A stretch of DNA of 64,000 bases from Gammaproteobacteria bacterium (GTDB lineage Bacteria > Pseudomonadota > Gammaproteobacteria > Xanthomonadales > Marinicellaceae), in NCBI GenBank assembly GCA_030430025.1, contig JAUIGR010000009.1, forward strand, positions 1-64,000. The letters run 5' to 3'. The position numbers and the translations under genes are program-made. Below, piece by piece: positions 1 through 9,805 of this stretch (position 1 is its first letter; each line of letters starts with the position of its first letter). Under the pieces are notes generated by a model. That model was not told where the DNA came from. It made no database searches and saw only the letters and a list, made by a program, of their open reading frames with translations.

Positions 1-1107
1 CATGATGATAATGATTTAGGTTATACCTATGGGCAGGCTGATATTGTTAGGTTGGGCAGTACCGGTGAATGGGTGGCCTTGTTACCCAACGGTTACAACA
101 ATTCATCAGTTGATGATATTGCGAATTTCAGTTTGACTGGGAATGCTGTTTTATACGTGGTGAGAATCAGTGACGGTCAGTTGATCGCTAAACTAGATAC
201 GGGCGTAGGTAATGCATCGACGCCTAATGGTCTAGCTACGCCAACAGGCGTAGACTCAGAATTCATTGATGGTGGTATCAATCTTGCAGCTGAAATGGCT
301 TATGCAGGTGATCTTTATGGTAATTTATGGCGATTTAATTTCGATGGTGAACCAAATAATTGGTCAATTACTAAAGTGGTTGAGGCAGCAAAACCGATGC
401 ATCGTCCAATTACTGTTAAACCTAGGGTGTTAGATATACCAGATGCATATCAATCTGCTGAGGATGATGTGGTTGTTATGTTTGCGACTGGCAAGTACAT
501 CGAGCTTCCGGACAGGGATATTAATTTACCAGCCAGTCAGTACATTGTTGGAATTTTTGATGGTCCTACTTCTGAAGATGATCAACTCGATATTTTAGAC
601 GATAACATTGTTGAACAAGAGTTCACCGCAAACGGTATGTTTCGCAGTTTGTCAAATCTTGAAGTTAATCCTAATACCAACTATGGCTGGCGAGTCGAAT
701 TGACTGAACAGGGCGAGCGGGTGTTTAATCCCATGAGTTTACTTGGTAGAGACATATTGCTTTTGACCTCCAACGTAACAGCTGGCGTAGATCCTTGTAT
801 TCCAGGTGGTAACAGTTGGTTGCTTGCGGTCAACCCGTTGACAGGAGGTATTCCATACCAAGGTGGAGAACCGACAAATATTTTTAAAGATGTGCATGTC
901 ATTATTAATGGCCAGCTTGTTCCCATAGAGGGCTCAGGAACTGGTATCTCTGTCGATGATTTTATTATTGGAAAGCCTCCAATATTAGAGAATCAGGGAG
1001 GTGGAGCAGGATCGATTGTCATAGAAGGTACTCAGTATACCAATGTTATTGATTTTCAGTCACATACATGGCGAAGAAGAAATTGGACCAATTTACTAAC
1101 AGAATAA
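1..1107 (+). CDS. pilY1: Type IV pilus assembly protein PilY1, C-terminal part (5' truncated by window edge)
   Basis: The reading frame is open from base 1 (HDDNDLGYTYGQADIVRLGSTGEW...), with a PilY1-like beta-propeller segment (AYAGDLYGNLWRFNF, VMFATGKYIE); followed by a pilin gene. Confidence 0.85.
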   Translation, partial: HDDNDLGYTYGQADIVRLGSTGEWVALLPNGYNNSSVDDIANFSLTGNAVLYVVRISDGQLIAKLDTGVGNASTPNGLATPTGVDSEFIDGGINLAAEMAYAGDLYGNLWRFNFDGEPNNWSITKVVEAAKPMHRPITVKPRVLDIPDAYQSAEDDVVVMFATGKYIELPDRDINLPASQYIVGIFDGPTSEDDQLDILDDNIVEQEFTANGMFRSLSNLEVNPNTNYGWRVELTEQGERVFNPMSLLGRDILLLTSNVTAGVDPCIPGGNSWLLAVNPLTGGIPYQGGEPTNIFKDVHVIINGQLVPIEGSGTGISVDDFIIGKPPILENQGGGAGSIVIEGTQYTNVIDFQSHTWRRRNWTNLLTE

Positions 1108-1120
1108 TAGAGATCAAGAA

Positions 1121-1456
1121 ATGAGAGTAATTTTAAAATTAAGTATGTTACTGTTACTAGGAAGTGCTACATGTGCCGACGGACAAGGATTGAGGATCAA
1201 AGTTACCAAGGCTATTTTAGATCACATCGATCAAGGCAGTAAGACAGTGACATTCAATGGCCGGGTTTATCAGTACAGGTTGGATGAAAAGAACAGTATG
1301 TATACATATGCAGAGACCCAAAAACCCGCTTTGAGTTGGCGTGATTTGAAGGTTGGAGAAACTTATTATTTTGAACTCATAACCGATGAACAGAGTGGTA
1401 GAGATTCAGATTTTAAAATAGTCAGATACATAGCTGCACAGCCTCTTGATGATTAA
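1121..1456 (+). CDS. Small exported hypothetical protein in the pilY1-pilE cluster
   Basis: 111 aa ORF with N-terminal signal peptide, tightly spaced between pilY1 and pilE. Confidence 0.6.
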   Translation: MRVILKLSMLLLLGSATCADGQGLRIKVTKAILDHIDQGSKTVTFNGRVYQYRLDEKNSMYTYAETQKPALSWRDLKVGETYYFELITDEQSGRDSDFKIVRYIAAQPLDD

Positions 1457-1470
1457 AGTGAGTGTTACGG

Positions 1471-1869
1471 ATGAATAATAAGGGTTTTACATTAATTGAA
1501 TTGTTGGTTGTTATCGCTATCATCGCTGTATTAGTAGCTTATGCGCTGCCTAATTATAGACAGTACGTGGTGAGAAGTAAGCGGGTAGAAGCACAAAATA
1601 AGTTGCTAGAAGTGGCTGGCATGTACGAAAAATTTTATGCTAACACCAATGCTTATCCCACTGACTTAAAAGGAGGTGGCGCTGCTTTATCATTGACTGA
1701 TGCATTTCTTCTTTGGGATGACTATGAAATTACGAGGACTAATCTCAATGGTGGCGGTTGGCTTCTGAATGCTGAAGCGCTTGCAAAGCAAGCTGATGAT
1801 GACCCTGATTGTCCGAATATACAATTTAATAATTTAGGACAAAAAACACCGGCAATGTGTTGGGAATAA
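1471..1869 (+). CDS. pilE: Type IV pilin (PilE-like), prepilin N-terminus NNKG^FTLIELLVVIAIIAVLVAYALPNYRQYVVRSKR
   Basis: Canonical prepilin peptidase site and N-terminal helix; ATG at 1471 preferred over the GTG at 1462 in the ORF track. Confidence 0.9.
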   Translation: MNNKGFTLIELLVVIAIIAVLVAYALPNYRQYVVRSKRVEAQNKLLEVAGMYEKFYANTNAYPTDLKGGGAALSLTDAFLLWDDYEITRTNLNGGGWLLNAEALAKQADDDPDCPNIQFNNLGQKTPAMCWE

Positions 1870-2028
1870 CAATAATCCCTTTATTGATTACTAAACGTGA
1901 CTTCACATTGGGGTAATTTATAATAAGCGATTTATTGTTGCGCTATCGAACGACTCTTCATCTAATTGTTGGTTAAAGGAGAGGAGACCGTTGGTTCCAA
2001 ATAGATATCGATGTTACTTCTCGCATTA

Positions 2029-2086
2029 ACATCAGGCACAACAGGTAACTCACATGAAAATGAAAGTTACCTGTTGTGCCTGATGT
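2029..2086. terminator. Long perfect inverted repeat (22-bp arms, 14-nt loop) between convergent genes; probable bidirectional terminator
   Basis: ACATCAGGCACAACAGGTAACT / AGTTACCTGTTGTGCCTGATGT read directly; lies between the pilE stop and the stop of the minus-strand gene at 2105. Confidence 0.7.
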
Positions 2087-2104
2087 ATAGTCTATTTCAA
2101 TTAT

Positions 2105-5100
2105 CTACTGATTCAAAATTTGGATTAAGTTTTGGTGTGTGCTTTGCAGTGTGCCAGGGAATGCACAATCAAATCCATTTTTAAATATAAATTGGTAGAT
2201 CAGGTCACTATCAGCACTATTGTTATTACTTAAGTCAATGTCAGTCTCGTTTTGAGGCATAGCAATGGCTGCTGATGAATCTATAAAGTCAAGCAGATCA
2301 CCTGTCACAGTGGTGTGCATGGTGAATATCGCATAAGCATCTACAGGAAGATCTACTGTTGTGTTGATGTCGCTGGTACCTATTATGGTGTCACAGTTGG
2401 CGCCTGCAAAAGGTTCGCAAACCCAGCTGGCCTCAGCTACATGTGCTCCTAGTATGGCAGTCACCACAGCATCATCAATGTTTTTATTACCTTCATTGCG
2501 TACTGTTAAATAATACGTCAATGGCATATTGGGTTGAACGCCAGCGACACAATTAGTTAAATAGGCACTGACATCGGGCATCTCGTCATCATCAATATTG
2601 ACAGCATCTATATCTACTGGATCAACGCCATTGAAATTGTTGTCAGCGGACATCAGTGTGGCAGTTATGATCTGATAATCTTGGTCAAAATCATAAACCG
2701 TGTCATCAACGCCTGTAACAGTAACTGTCTGTGGTTGATTCCAGTTTGAAGGTGTGAATGTTAGTGTGGTAGGAGCAACCGTGCCTTCATCAGTATTTGA
2801 ACTACTGACATTCAAAACCACATCGGCGGTTGGTGTCAGTGTCAGCGCAACAGTGAAAGTGTCACTGCCTCCCATTTCTGTTGTTACTAACTCCGCACCA
2901 TCAAAACTGATGTCAATGTCATGAGTCAATCCACTTTGCACATTGATTGTTACACTCTCTTCTCCAGACTCGTTGCCAGCATCATCTGAGGCTACAGCAG
3001 TAATGATGTTTACACCATCTTGTAGTGAGGCATCAAGTGTGCATGACCAGTCTCCATTCTGATCAACTAGCGCTTGACAATTTTGTCCGTCTGGACCAGA
3101 TACTGTGATAGTTGAACCTGGTTCACCTGTACCTGTGACTAAGGGATTGTTGTCATTAGTGGTGCTGCCATCAATTGGATAGACGATAACAGGATCAGAA
3201 GGTGGTTGTGTGTCAATACCATTAGCAATGATTATTGGTGGTGACTCATTGCCGGCTTGATCTTCCTGAACCACTGTAATGTCTTCACCATCATTTGGTG
3301 TAGGACTGAGTGTACATGACCAGGTACCGTCCTGCTGCACTGTAGTTATGCATGTTGCACCACTTGGTGTTGTAACAGTGATTGTTGCACCAGGTTCACC
3401 TGTTCCAGTAATTGGGGCGCCATTAGTTGGTGTGTCTACTGTTGGCGCATCTGGTGCTATGGTATCCAATATTATACTCACTGTCGTTGTTGGTGAATTA
3501 TTTCCTGCTTCATCAGTAGCAACAGCATTGAATGTGTTATCCCCCTCTTGAACTGATGGTGCAATTTCACAGGACCAATTACCATTTTGATCAGTCACCG
3601 CCATGCATGTTTCTCCATTCGGTCCTGTGACAGTTACTGTGGACCCGGGTTCTGATGTTCCTGAAATGACCGGAGTGTTATCGTTTGTGATGTCTCCATT
3701 AATAGGGCTGATTATAATAGGCGCTGCTGGAGGTGTGTTATCCAAAGTAAAGTTAACAGGGGTGGTATTGGTATTGCCTGCTGGATCAGTTACGGTGGCA
3801 GTTTCATCGCCATCGACATCGTTTTGCCCGGCTGTTGCGGTACAAACCACTTGATTGCCACTTTCAGCGCCACAGGTATAGCCAGGAATGGATAAACTGG
3901 CTCCGGATTCGACACCAGTACAGGTTGCTGTCAGTGGTGTGCCGTTATTGGCAGGATTGGGACTGACTGTGCAGACCGGGGCAGGTGGAGGCGTATTATC
4001 CAAAGTAAAGTTAACAGGGGTGGTATTGGTATTGCCTGCTGGATCAGTTACGGTGGCAGTTTCATCGCCATCGACATCGTTTTGCCCGGCTGTTGCGGTA
4101 CAAACCACTTGATTGCCACTTTCAGCGCCACAGGTATAACCAGGAATAGATAGACTGGCTCCGGATTCAACACCGGTACAGGTTGCTGTCAGTGGTGTGC
4201 CGTTATTGGCAGGATCGGGACTGACTGTACAGATAGGGGCAGGTGGTGGAACGTTGACAATGGTTATGGTTACTTCGGCATCTGAAGAAAAGGATTGATC
4301 AGGCAGTGTCATTGAGTTGGAGTTTACGGTTGCTGTATTGGTGATGTCTCCTAAAGGTGAATCAGTATTGATGGTCGTTCTAAAGTTTACTGTTGCCCCT
4401 TCATTTTCTGCCAGCGAACCGCCACTAGATCCGTTCGCGCCAGCACCTACTCTGAATACTACTTGATTACCACTGGCATCATATTCAGCAGCGTCATTTC
4501 CTGATGAGTCTGACATGCTGCCTACCGGCCCTACATCAGCTGATGTGATCTCTAGACTGTTAGCTACATAAGTCATATGATTGGGAATAGGATCTGTGAG
4601 GATTACATTTGTGGCTGTATCTTGGCCAGTGTTAGAAAAGGTAATGGTATACTCGATTACGTCTCCTGCTTCAATACTTCCTCCATTGACATCTGTTGCC
4701 GTTTTTGTCATTGTTGAACTGAAGTCAGGTACATTTAAATCAGTTGCAAATAGTAGAGCATGGGCGTAATACCAGTCACCATCAGTGACGAATGCAAAAT
4801 CAGCATTGGTTAACCCATTTGGGAGTAGTCCTGATACATCTATTATGTCAATATCCATACCCATTTGGTTTCGATGGTCTGGGTTTTTGGATGTGAGGTG
4901 GTTGTCATAACGTGTGATCGTGGAATTCCAAAAATTATCATTTGGATTTAATGTGTTGCTGATGGTTGTGCCTTCAAATTGTATTGAATCTCCTGTGATG
5001 TCTTGATCTCCTTCCCAGATCAATGCACCAAGAAAGGTGTTAAAACTGCCAGTTTGAGGTGTAATGATATCGGGAATGGTGATGGTTTCAGTATTGGTGT

Positions 5101-5746
5101 TGATAACACGCACAGCACCATCCATTAACGAAAGATGTTTAAACGATTCAGCACTGTTACTATAAATAATCGCAAGAGACCAGCCGCCATAAAATCCTAA
5201 GCTATCTTGACCAGTTAAAGCGGTCAGATCGCCAACAGTATAAATTCCATTGCCTGCATTGTTCACTACTGTGGTAATGTCAGCAACTGCTTGATAGGGT
5301 CTGCTTCCTATGCTGCCATCGTTAGAATATGTGTCTAATTGTATTGCCGTCACCGTTGTGTAATTGGCGGTACCAGGTGGTTTTATTTGAATAGTATTCC
5401 TATTGATATCAGTACTGCTCGCACGTCCGCCCCAGTAGAGTGCTGCGTATTCTATGGTTGAGTTTGCTGGTATCGATAAGGTGGCATTAGATGAATTACT
5501 GAAACCGGCTGTTGTATCAGTATTGATGAATACCATTTGAGTGTTATTATTCCCTCCATTAACACGTCCATTTTGCACATTACTACAATTGCCTGCTCCG
5601 CTACAGGTCAGTAACGTGTTTCCTATAATCTCAATGTTACCCGTAGTTTCAATACTTGCTCTGGTTTCGAATGACCGATTCACCTGTGCACTAACTGCTG
5701 TTGTGTACAGTAGCGTTACACATAAAATTTGCTTAAACTTTTTCAT
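2105..5746 (-). CDS. Large exported protein with DUF11-type repeat and bacterial Ig-like repeats; C-terminal IFKNGFDC motif
   Basis: Signal peptide, DUF11-like 'SSTMTKTATDVNGGSIEAGDVIEYTITFSNTGQDTATNVILTDPIPNHMTYVANS', several Ig-like units (TNDNTPVISGTSEPGSTVTVTGPNG...). Confidence 0.8.
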   Translation of the reverse strand: MKKFKQILCVTLLYTTAVSAQVNRSFETRASIETTGNIEIIGNTLLTCSGAGNCSNVQNGRVNGGNNNTQMVFINTDTTAGFSNSSNATLSIPANSTIEYAALYWGGRASSTDINRNTIQIKPPGTANYTTVTAIQLDTYSNDGSIGSRPYQAVADITTVVNNAGNGIYTVGDLTALTGQDSLGFYGGWSLAIIYSNSAESFKHLSLMDGAVRVINTNTETITIPDIITPQTGSFNTFLGALIWEGDQDITGDSIQFEGTTISNTLNPNDNFWNSTITRYDNHLTSKNPDHRNQMGMDIDIIDVSGLLPNGLTNADFAFVTDGDWYYAHALLFATDLNVPDFSSTMTKTATDVNGGSIEAGDVIEYTITFSNTGQDTATNVILTDPIPNHMTYVANSLEITSADVGPVGSMSDSSGNDAAEYDASGNQVVFRVGAGANGSSGGSLAENEGATVNFRTTINTDSPLGDITNTATVNSNSMTLPDQSFSSDAEVTITIVNVPPPAPICTVSPDPANNGTPLTATCTGVESGASLSIPGYTCGAESGNQVVCTATAGQNDVDGDETATVTDPAGNTNTTPVNFTLDNTPPPAPVCTVSPNPANNGTPLTATCTGVESGASLSIPGYTCGAESGNQVVCTATAGQNDVDGDETATVTDPAGNTNTTPVNFTLDNTPPAAPIIISPINGDITNDNTPVISGTSEPGSTVTVTGPNGETCMAVTDQNGNWSCEIAPSVQEGDNTFNAVATDEAGNNSPTTTVSIILDTIAPDAPTVDTPTNGAPITGTGEPGATITVTTPSGATCITTVQQDGTWSCTLSPTPNDGEDITVVQEDQAGNESPPIIIANGIDTQPPSDPVIVYPIDGSTTNDNNPLVTGTGEPGSTITVSGPDGQNCQALVDQNGDWSCTLDASLQDGVNIITAVASDDAGNESGEESVTINVQSGLTHDIDISFDGAELVTTEMGGSDTFTVALTLTPTADVVLNVSSSNTDEGTVAPTTLTFTPSNWNQPQTVTVTGVDDTVYDFDQDYQIITATLMSADNNFNGVDPVDIDAVNIDDDEMPDVSAYLTNCVAGVQPNMPLTYYLTVRNEGNKNIDDAVVTAILGAHVAEASWVCEPFAGANCDTIIGTSDINTTVDLPVDAYAIFTMHTTVTGDLLDFIDSSAAIAMPQNETDIDLSNNNSADSDLIYQFIFKNGFDCAFPGTLQSTHQNLIQILNQ
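3741..4256. repeat. Tandem duplication of about 258 bp (86 aa) inside the 1213-aa gene
   Basis: Block starting 'tccaaagtaaagttaacagggg' at 3741 recurs at 3999; the encoded units (CTVSP[DN]PANNGTPLTATCTGVESGASLSIPGYTCGAESGNQVVCTATAGQNDVDGDETATVTDPAGNTNTTPVNFTLDNT) are almost identical. Confidence 0.9.
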
Positions 5747-5784
5747 AATTCCCCAATTGTGACTTGTTTATTTGAGATGTTCGT

Positions 5785-5809
5785 CACAAAACTCACACAC
5801 TGTTTTGTG
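5785..5809. promoter_or_regulatory. Inverted repeat CACAAAAC-N9-GTTTTGTG upstream of the 1213-aa gene
   Basis: Perfect 8-bp arms read directly in the divergent intergenic region, about 40 bp before the minus-strand start codon. Confidence 0.4.
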
Positions 5810-5913
5810 CTTTATATTCTATTGCACTGATGTGATGAATTGTACAAAAGAGTAGTTTGTAATGAGCGATAAGCCTTTCAAAATTACTGTCAGAGATGTT
5901 GTCACTTGAAGAA

Positions 5914-5928
5914 TGACAAAATTTGTCA
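5914..5928. promoter_or_regulatory. Palindromic operator-like site TGACAAA-A-TTTGTCA upstream of sufR
   Basis: Perfect 7-bp arms about 80 bp upstream of the sufR start. Confidence 0.4.
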
Positions 5929-6009
5929 AGAAATTGAAACTTTTTTAAAGATTTGGATCATCGGTTGATTTGTTTAAATAGTACTGATTAAGTCCTTTTT
6001 TGTGATAAC

Positions 6010-6456
6010 ATGTCAGCCATGCTGAAGATATCTCGGTTAACAGAATATGCATTCATGGTCATCATGTCTTTAAAAAAGTCCGACATGCCTGCTTCTGCGG
6101 ATTCGGTTGCTAAAAAAACTGGATTGGAACCCCCCACCGTCAGTAAAATTTTGAAGTCATTGAAAAGAGGTGGCTTACTGACTTCTAAACGAGGGGTTGC
6201 GGGAGGTTATTTCTTAGTTAAACGCAAAAGAGATATCTCGTTATGTGAAGTCATTACAGTGATGGAAGGGGCCATGGCTTTGACTGATTGTGCAATTGAT
6301 GATTCGGCTTGTCACTTAAGTGCTGATTGTGATATGAGCCGTGGATTAAAAAAAATCAGCCAGATAATTACAAATGCTTTGGAGCAAGTGAAGGTTAGTG
6401 ATTTGATGATTACCGATTCCAAGCCAATCATTGCTTTGACTATTAATCATGAGTGA
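6010..6456 (+). CDS. sufR: SUF system Fe-S regulator, Rrf2 family (SufR/IscR-like)
   Basis: Rrf2 winged-helix sequence with three-Cys cluster motif (C-X6-C-X5-[15 protein letters not shown]), immediately upstream of sufB. Confidence 0.85.
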   Translation: MSAMLKISRLTEYAFMVIMSLKKSDMPASADSVAKKTGLEPPTVSKILKSLKRGGLLTSKRGVAGGYFLVKRKRDISLCEVITVMEGAMALTDCAIDDSACHLSADCDMSRGLKKISQIITNALEQVKVSDLMITDSKPIIALTINHE

Positions 6457-7912
6457 AATTGATAAAGATTTAGAAAACAAGGCGGTTAAGGATAGGGCAA
6501 ATCAAAAATACAAAGATGGTTTCGTCACAGACATAGAGTCTGACGCCCTGCCACCAGGTCTTGATGAAGATGTTATTCGCCAAATTTCTGCAAAAAAAGA
6601 TGAACCTGAATGGTTGTTAACATATCGACTGAATGCTTTCAGGACATGGCAAAAGATGAATAATCCTGACTGGGCCATGCTTAAGATTCCAGCCATAGAT
6701 TTTCAGGCCATTTCTTATTTTTCTGCGCCGAAATCCAGTAAAAATGTACCCAAGTCACTTGCTGAGGTTGATCCCAAATTACTGGAAACTTATGATAAGT
6801 TGGGAGTGCCTCTTCATGAAAGAGAACGATTGGCTGGGGTTGCTGTGGACGCTGTTTTTGACTCGGTCTCTGTTGGTACAACGTTCAAAGCAGAACTGGA
6901 GAAAGTGGGCGTGATTTTTAGTTCGTTTTCTGAGGCAGTTAAGGATCATCCAGAATTAGTTAGGCAGCATTTAGGAACAGTGGTACCCGCTCGAGATAAT
7001 TACTTTGCGGCTTTGAATGCTGCGGTTTTTTCAGATGGTTCTTTTGTTTATATACCAAAAGGTGTCAAATGCCCCATGGAACTATCAACTTATTTTCGGA
7101 TTAATGCCATCAATACAGGGCAGTTTGAAAGAACTTTGATTATTGCCGAAGAAGGGAGTTATGTCAGTTATCTAGAGGGATGTACTGCGCCTATGCGAGA
7201 TGAAAATCAGTTGCATGCTGCTGTGGTTGAGTTGATAGCAATGAAAGATGCCAAAATTAAATATTCAACTGTTCAGAATTGGTACCCAGGCGATGAACAT
7301 GGTAAAGGGGGTATTTACAATTTTGTCACCAAACGAGGATTGTGTCAGGGCGTAAACAGCAAAATATCTTGGACGCAAGTAGAGACGGGTTCTGCCATTA
7401 CATGGAAGTACCCCAGCTGTATATTACGTGGAGATCGATCAAGTGGTGAGTTTTATTCGGTGGCGTTGACTAATAATTACCAGCAGGCTGATACTGGCAC
7501 GAAAATGATTCATCTCGGAAAAAATACTAAATCCACTATCATTTCAAAGGGTATTTCAGTGGGTCAAAGCTCTAATGCTTATCGAGGATTGGTGCGAGTT
7601 GCAAAAAAGGCTGATCATGCACGTAACTTTACCCAATGTGATTCTTTATTGATTGGTAAAAATTGTGGTGCTCACACTTTTCCTTATATGGAATCGGCTA
7701 ATACCACAGCTAAGATTGAGCATGAAGCCACCACTTCAAAAATTTCTGAAGATCAAATGAATTACTGTTTACAAAGAGGCATTGCTGAAGAAGATGCCAT
7801 TTCATTGATTGTTGATGGTTTTTGTAAGGAAGTGTTTAAAGAATTGCCAATGGAGTTCGCAGTGGAGGCCAAAGCGCTGTTAGATATTTCATTGGAAGGA
7901 GCAATTGGATGA
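6449..7912 (+). CDS. sufB: Fe-S cluster assembly protein SufB
   Basis: Characteristic SufB sequence ([42 protein letters not shown]). Confidence 0.97.
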   Translation: MSEIDKDLENKAVKDRANQKYKDGFVTDIESDALPPGLDEDVIRQISAKKDEPEWLLTYRLNAFRTWQKMNNPDWAMLKIPAIDFQAISYFSAPKSSKNVPKSLAEVDPKLLETYDKLGVPLHERERLAGVAVDAVFDSVSVGTTFKAELEKVGVIFSSFSEAVKDHPELVRQHLGTVVPARDNYFAALNAAVFSDGSFVYIPKGVKCPMELSTYFRINAINTGQFERTLIIAEEGSYVSYLEGCTAPMRDENQLHAAVVELIAMKDAKIKYSTVQNWYPGDEHGKGGIYNFVTKRGLCQGVNSKISWTQVETGSAITWKYPSCILRGDRSSGEFYSVALTNNYQQADTGTKMIHLGKNTKSTIISKGISVGQSSNAYRGLVRVAKKADHARNFTQCDSLLIGKNCGAHTFPYMESANTTAKIEHEATTSKISEDQMNYCLQRGIAEEDAISLIVDGFCKEVFKELPMEFAVEAKALLDISLEGAIG

Positions 7913-8652
7913 TGTTGAATATCAATAATATTCACGCAAATGCAGGTGATAAAGAAATTTTGAAAGGCTTGAATTTGCAGATTGGAGCGGGAGAAGTCCA
8001 TGCCATTATGGGCCCTAACGGCGCAGGTAAAAGTACTTTAGGTAATGTATTGGCTGGAATGCCTCATGTTGAAGTCACAGGAGGAACAGTTGATCTATTT
8101 GACAAGAATTTATTGTCATTAGAGCCGCAAGAGCGAGCAGCTGAAGGCGTGTTTTTAGCGTTTCAATACCCAGTCGAAATCCCTGGTGTTAATAACATGT
8201 ATTTTTTGAGAACAGCCCTCAATGCACAACGCAGATATAGGGGTGAGACTGAAATAGATTCAGCCAATTTTTTGCGCATGGTAAAGCAAAAAATCAAAGA
8301 CATGAACATGCGAGATGATTTATTGAAACGGCCGGTTAATGTGGGATTTTCTGGTGGTGAGAAAAAGCGCAATGAAGTGTTTCAGATGAGCATTTTAGAA
8401 CCCAAGCTGGCGATTTTGGATGAAACTGATTCTGGTTTGGATATTGATGCTTTGAAAATAGTTGCTGATGGTGTCAATCGCCTAAGGACATTAGACCGTT
8501 CTTTTATTATCATTACTCATTATCAGCGACTGTTAGATTATATTGAACCTGATTTTGTACATGTGCTTGCAGATGGCAAAATCGTTAAATCTGGTGATAA
8601 ATCACTGGCACTTGAATTAGAAGAGCAGGGATATGGTTGGCTTAATCAATGA
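7909..8652 (+). CDS. sufC: Fe-S cluster assembly ATPase SufC
   Basis: ABC ATPase with Walker [10 protein letters not shown] and [13 protein letters not shown] signature. Confidence 0.97.
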   Translation: MMLNINNIHANAGDKEILKGLNLQIGAGEVHAIMGPNGAGKSTLGNVLAGMPHVEVTGGTVDLFDKNLLSLEPQERAAEGVFLAFQYPVEIPGVNNMYFLRTALNAQRRYRGETEIDSANFLRMVKQKIKDMNMRDDLLKRPVNVGFSGGEKKRNEVFQMSILEPKLAILDETDSGLDIDALKIVADGVNRLRTLDRSFIIITHYQRLLDYIEPDFVHVLADGKIVKSGDKSLALELEEQGYGWLNQ

Positions 8653-9805
8653 TTGGCAGGTAGTGATTGATGGCCAAAGGCATAGGATATTGCCTGACTG
8701 GTTACAACAACAAAAAGCAAAAGCTTGGGTTGCTTTGGAAAATCACCAATCACCTAATCGGAAAATGGAAAGTTGGCGATATACTGATGCCAGCCTTTTA
8801 TTGTCAGAAAGGCTGGCCACCAGGGAACAAAATGGAATTTCCGGAACACAAACCACTGATGCTGACTGTTGTATCGTTCTGACTAATGAGGGTGTTGAAG
8901 TGGTTGGCAACCAACCCGACTGGTTAAATATTACTGATATTCAATCGATGTCGCCCAGTCAATATCAGCCAATCGATGTTCGCAGCTTGCCTCAAGAGCA
9001 GGGCTTGGTGGCTCTCAATCAAGCACTGGTCACCTGTGGTTGTGCCATTGAAGTATCGAGTGAATCACAGGGTACTGATCTGATGATTGATTTGATTTAT
9101 GATTTTAGCGACAACAATTGGCAGTTTGTTCAAAACCACATTAAGGTGGCTAAACATGGACAGCTGAAATTGAGGGAGATAGTGGTTGGTGGTCGCATTA
9201 ATAGTTGTCAGTCTTGGTTGGTTGGTCAACAAGCCGATGTGGTCAAGATAGCCTGTAGCAAATTAGTTGCTGATGCAATGCTGGTGATGTACAACCAATA
9301 TCAACTGCAAGAGCGAGCTCAAATGCGTTGTATGCATCAGCGTTCAGGTGGTATGTTACAGCACCATAATCAGCAAGTTATTTTTATTGCGGAGTACGCC
9401 AACTATCTTTCAGGTTCCATAAATAAATCGTTAGAAAACAGTCAAATAAATGATATTATTAATGTTTTTCATGATGTTAAAAACAACGAATCTAAAGTCA
9501 TACATCGTTCAATTGCCGATGATCATGCTCGAGTATTTAATAATGCCAAGGCTATTATCGCACAAGGTGCAGATGGCTCATTAGTCGCTCAAGATTTGAA
9601 AAACATTTTGTTGTCAGATGATGCCAAAATTTTTTCCAAGCCTGAATTAGAAGTTTACACTGATGAGGTAGTTGCTGCTCATGGTTCGACCATTGGTTCT
9701 TTGGATGAACAATCGTTATTTTATTTACAGTCTCGCGGTATTCCTATGAAAGAAGCGCGTGAGATCATGATTGAGTCATTTATAGCAGAGGCTGAAGTAT
9801 GTTGA
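8633..9805 (+). CDS. sufD: Fe-S cluster assembly protein SufD
   Basis: SufD C-terminal core (GSTIGSLDEQSLFYLQSRGIPMKEAREIMIESFIAE); overlaps the sufC end. Confidence 0.93.
   Translation: MVGLINDWQVVIDGQRHRILPDWLQQQKAKAWVALENHQSPNRKMESWRYTDASLLLSERLATREQNGISGTQTTDADCCIVLTNEGVEVVGNQPDWLNITDIQSMSPSQYQPIDVRSLPQEQGLVALNQALVTCGCAIEVSSESQGTDLMIDLIYDFSDNNWQFVQNHIKVAKHGQLKLREIVVGGRINSCQSWLVGQQADVVKIACSKLVADAMLVMYNQYQLQERAQMRCMHQRSGGMLQHHNQQVIFIAEYANYLSGSINKSLENSQINDIINVFHDVKNNESKVIHRSIADDHARVFNNAKAIIAQGADGSLVAQDLKNILLSDDAKIFSKPELEVYTDEVVAAHGSTIGSLDEQSLFYLQSRGIPMKEAREIMIESFIAEAEVC

Noticed and set aside
3279-4112. ORFs on the plus strand (3279-3551, 3603-3854, 3888-4112) sharing an identical C-terminus
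   Set aside because: They are antisense to the 1213-aa gene and mirror its 258-bp tandem duplication; shared peptide is a by-product of the repeat
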